Shown: positions 12,788 to 12,901 of the stretch, in pieces
Position numbering within the stretch: the first letter of the stretch is position 1
Layout of the letters: each line of letters begins with the position of its first letter
Source: ZLKRG08 sp046094385
GTDB taxonomy: Bacteria; Actinomycetota; Actinomycetes; Nanopelagicales; Nanopelagicaceae
Length of the DNA stretch: 12,901 bases
NCBI GenBank assembly: GCA_046094385.1
Contig: JBJTHJ010000035.1
Span: forward strand, 1-12,901
Direction: 5' to 3'
Program-made: the position numbers and the translations under genes
The notes under the pieces: model-generated
The model's input: the letters and a program-made list of their open reading frames with translations, nothing else
Told to the model about the DNA's origin: nothing
Databases searched by the model: none

Positions 12788-12901
12788 CAGGAATGCCTTT
12801 TGAGCTTGAGTTAAATAGCGTCAATCAGATTGCTGATTCTGAGCGTCGTGGCAAAGCTAGCGATCTATTTTGGCCGTGGTGTGGCGCCAATGTCTCTGTA
12901 T
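12788..12901 (+). repeat. Right arm of a perfect 114-nt inverted repeat, running into the window end
   Basis: Starts with CAGGA and the ATG at 12793 and matches 12542-12655 in inverse orientation with no difference, including synonymous positions. The 132-nt stretch between the arms (12656-12787) is not itself symmetric apart from the 16-bp palindrome. Confidence 0.97.
12793..12901 (+). CDS. Second copy of the NCS1 permease start, 3' truncated by window edge; possibly artefactual
   Basis: The frame encodes 36 complete codons identical to residues 1-36 of the minus-strand NCS1 permease (MPFELELNSVNQ... to ...CGANVSV), then leaves the window. The flanking CAGGA is shared but the -10-like TAGAAT of the other copy is missing (TTAGTG here), so no leaderless promoter is evident. 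Three readings are possible: a chimeric read or assembly fold-back, a very recent head-to-head gene duplication, or one arm of an invertible segment. The perfect nucleotide identity and location at the very edge favour an artefact. If genuine it would be a divergently transcribed paralogue. Confidence 0.4.
   Translation, partial: MPFELELNSVNQIADSERRGKASDLFWPWCGANVSV

Noticed and set aside
12542..12901. Terminal inverted repeat of a transposon or linear replicon
   Set aside because: The repeat consists of the permease coding start, no transposase is present, and the arms face each other across 132 nt rather than bounding an element.

Overview
The window looks like a chromosomal piece of a small-genome, moderately low-GC actinobacterium, plausibly a freshwater acI-type (Nanopelagicales) organism. 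I infer this from three things. The gene order TIGR01777 epimerase / lipB-lipA / DUF4191 / RDD / glnA is an actinobacterial signature, seen for example in Mycobacterium around Rv2216-Rv2220. Codon use is AT-rich for an actinobacterium. Genes are packed very tightly, with ATGA and TAATG overlaps and convergent genes that overlap at their 3' ends. The taxonomic call is inference. I see no tRNA, rRNA, CRISPR array, insertion sequence or phage gene.

Layout. At the left edge (1-699) is the 3' part of a TIGR01777 nucleotide-sugar-epimerase-like gene. Next comes a minus-strand block (679-4991) that reads, in transcription order, MMPL exporter, Gfo/Idh/MocA oxidoreductase, FAD-dependent amine-oxidase-like protein. 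It starts from a promoter region rich in small repeats (5005-5049). Divergent from it is lipB-lipA-plsC-DUF4191 (5116-8049), which makes the lipoyl cofactor, acylates a phospholipid precursor and encodes a small membrane protein. A minus-strand RDD membrane protein (8094-8456) and plus-strand glnA (8601-10034) share a divergent control region with a GlnR-like box. glnA ends in a strong hairpin terminator. A YbjJ-like MFS transporter (10119-11279) follows and converges with an NCS1 nucleobase-type permease (11247-12650, minus).

The core genes serve central metabolism. LipB and LipA attach and build lipoate on 2-oxoacid dehydrogenases, and GlnA assimilates ammonium under probable GlnR control and adenylylation. 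The minus-strand trio and plsC appear to be insertions into an otherwise conserved actinobacterial order.

Two observations stand out. First, the last 114 bases of the window are a perfect inverted copy of the first 109 coding bases of the NCS1 permease plus 5 upstream bases. The arms are separated by 132 bases that contain a 16-bp perfect palindrome. An amplification or assembly artefact at a contig end is the most likely reason, but a real inverted duplication or invertible promoter cannot be excluded. Second, four genes (lipB, RDD, MFS, NCS1) have a TANNNT hexamer exactly 6 nt before the start codon, which suggests leaderless transcription is common here. I found no convincing new multi-gene system.
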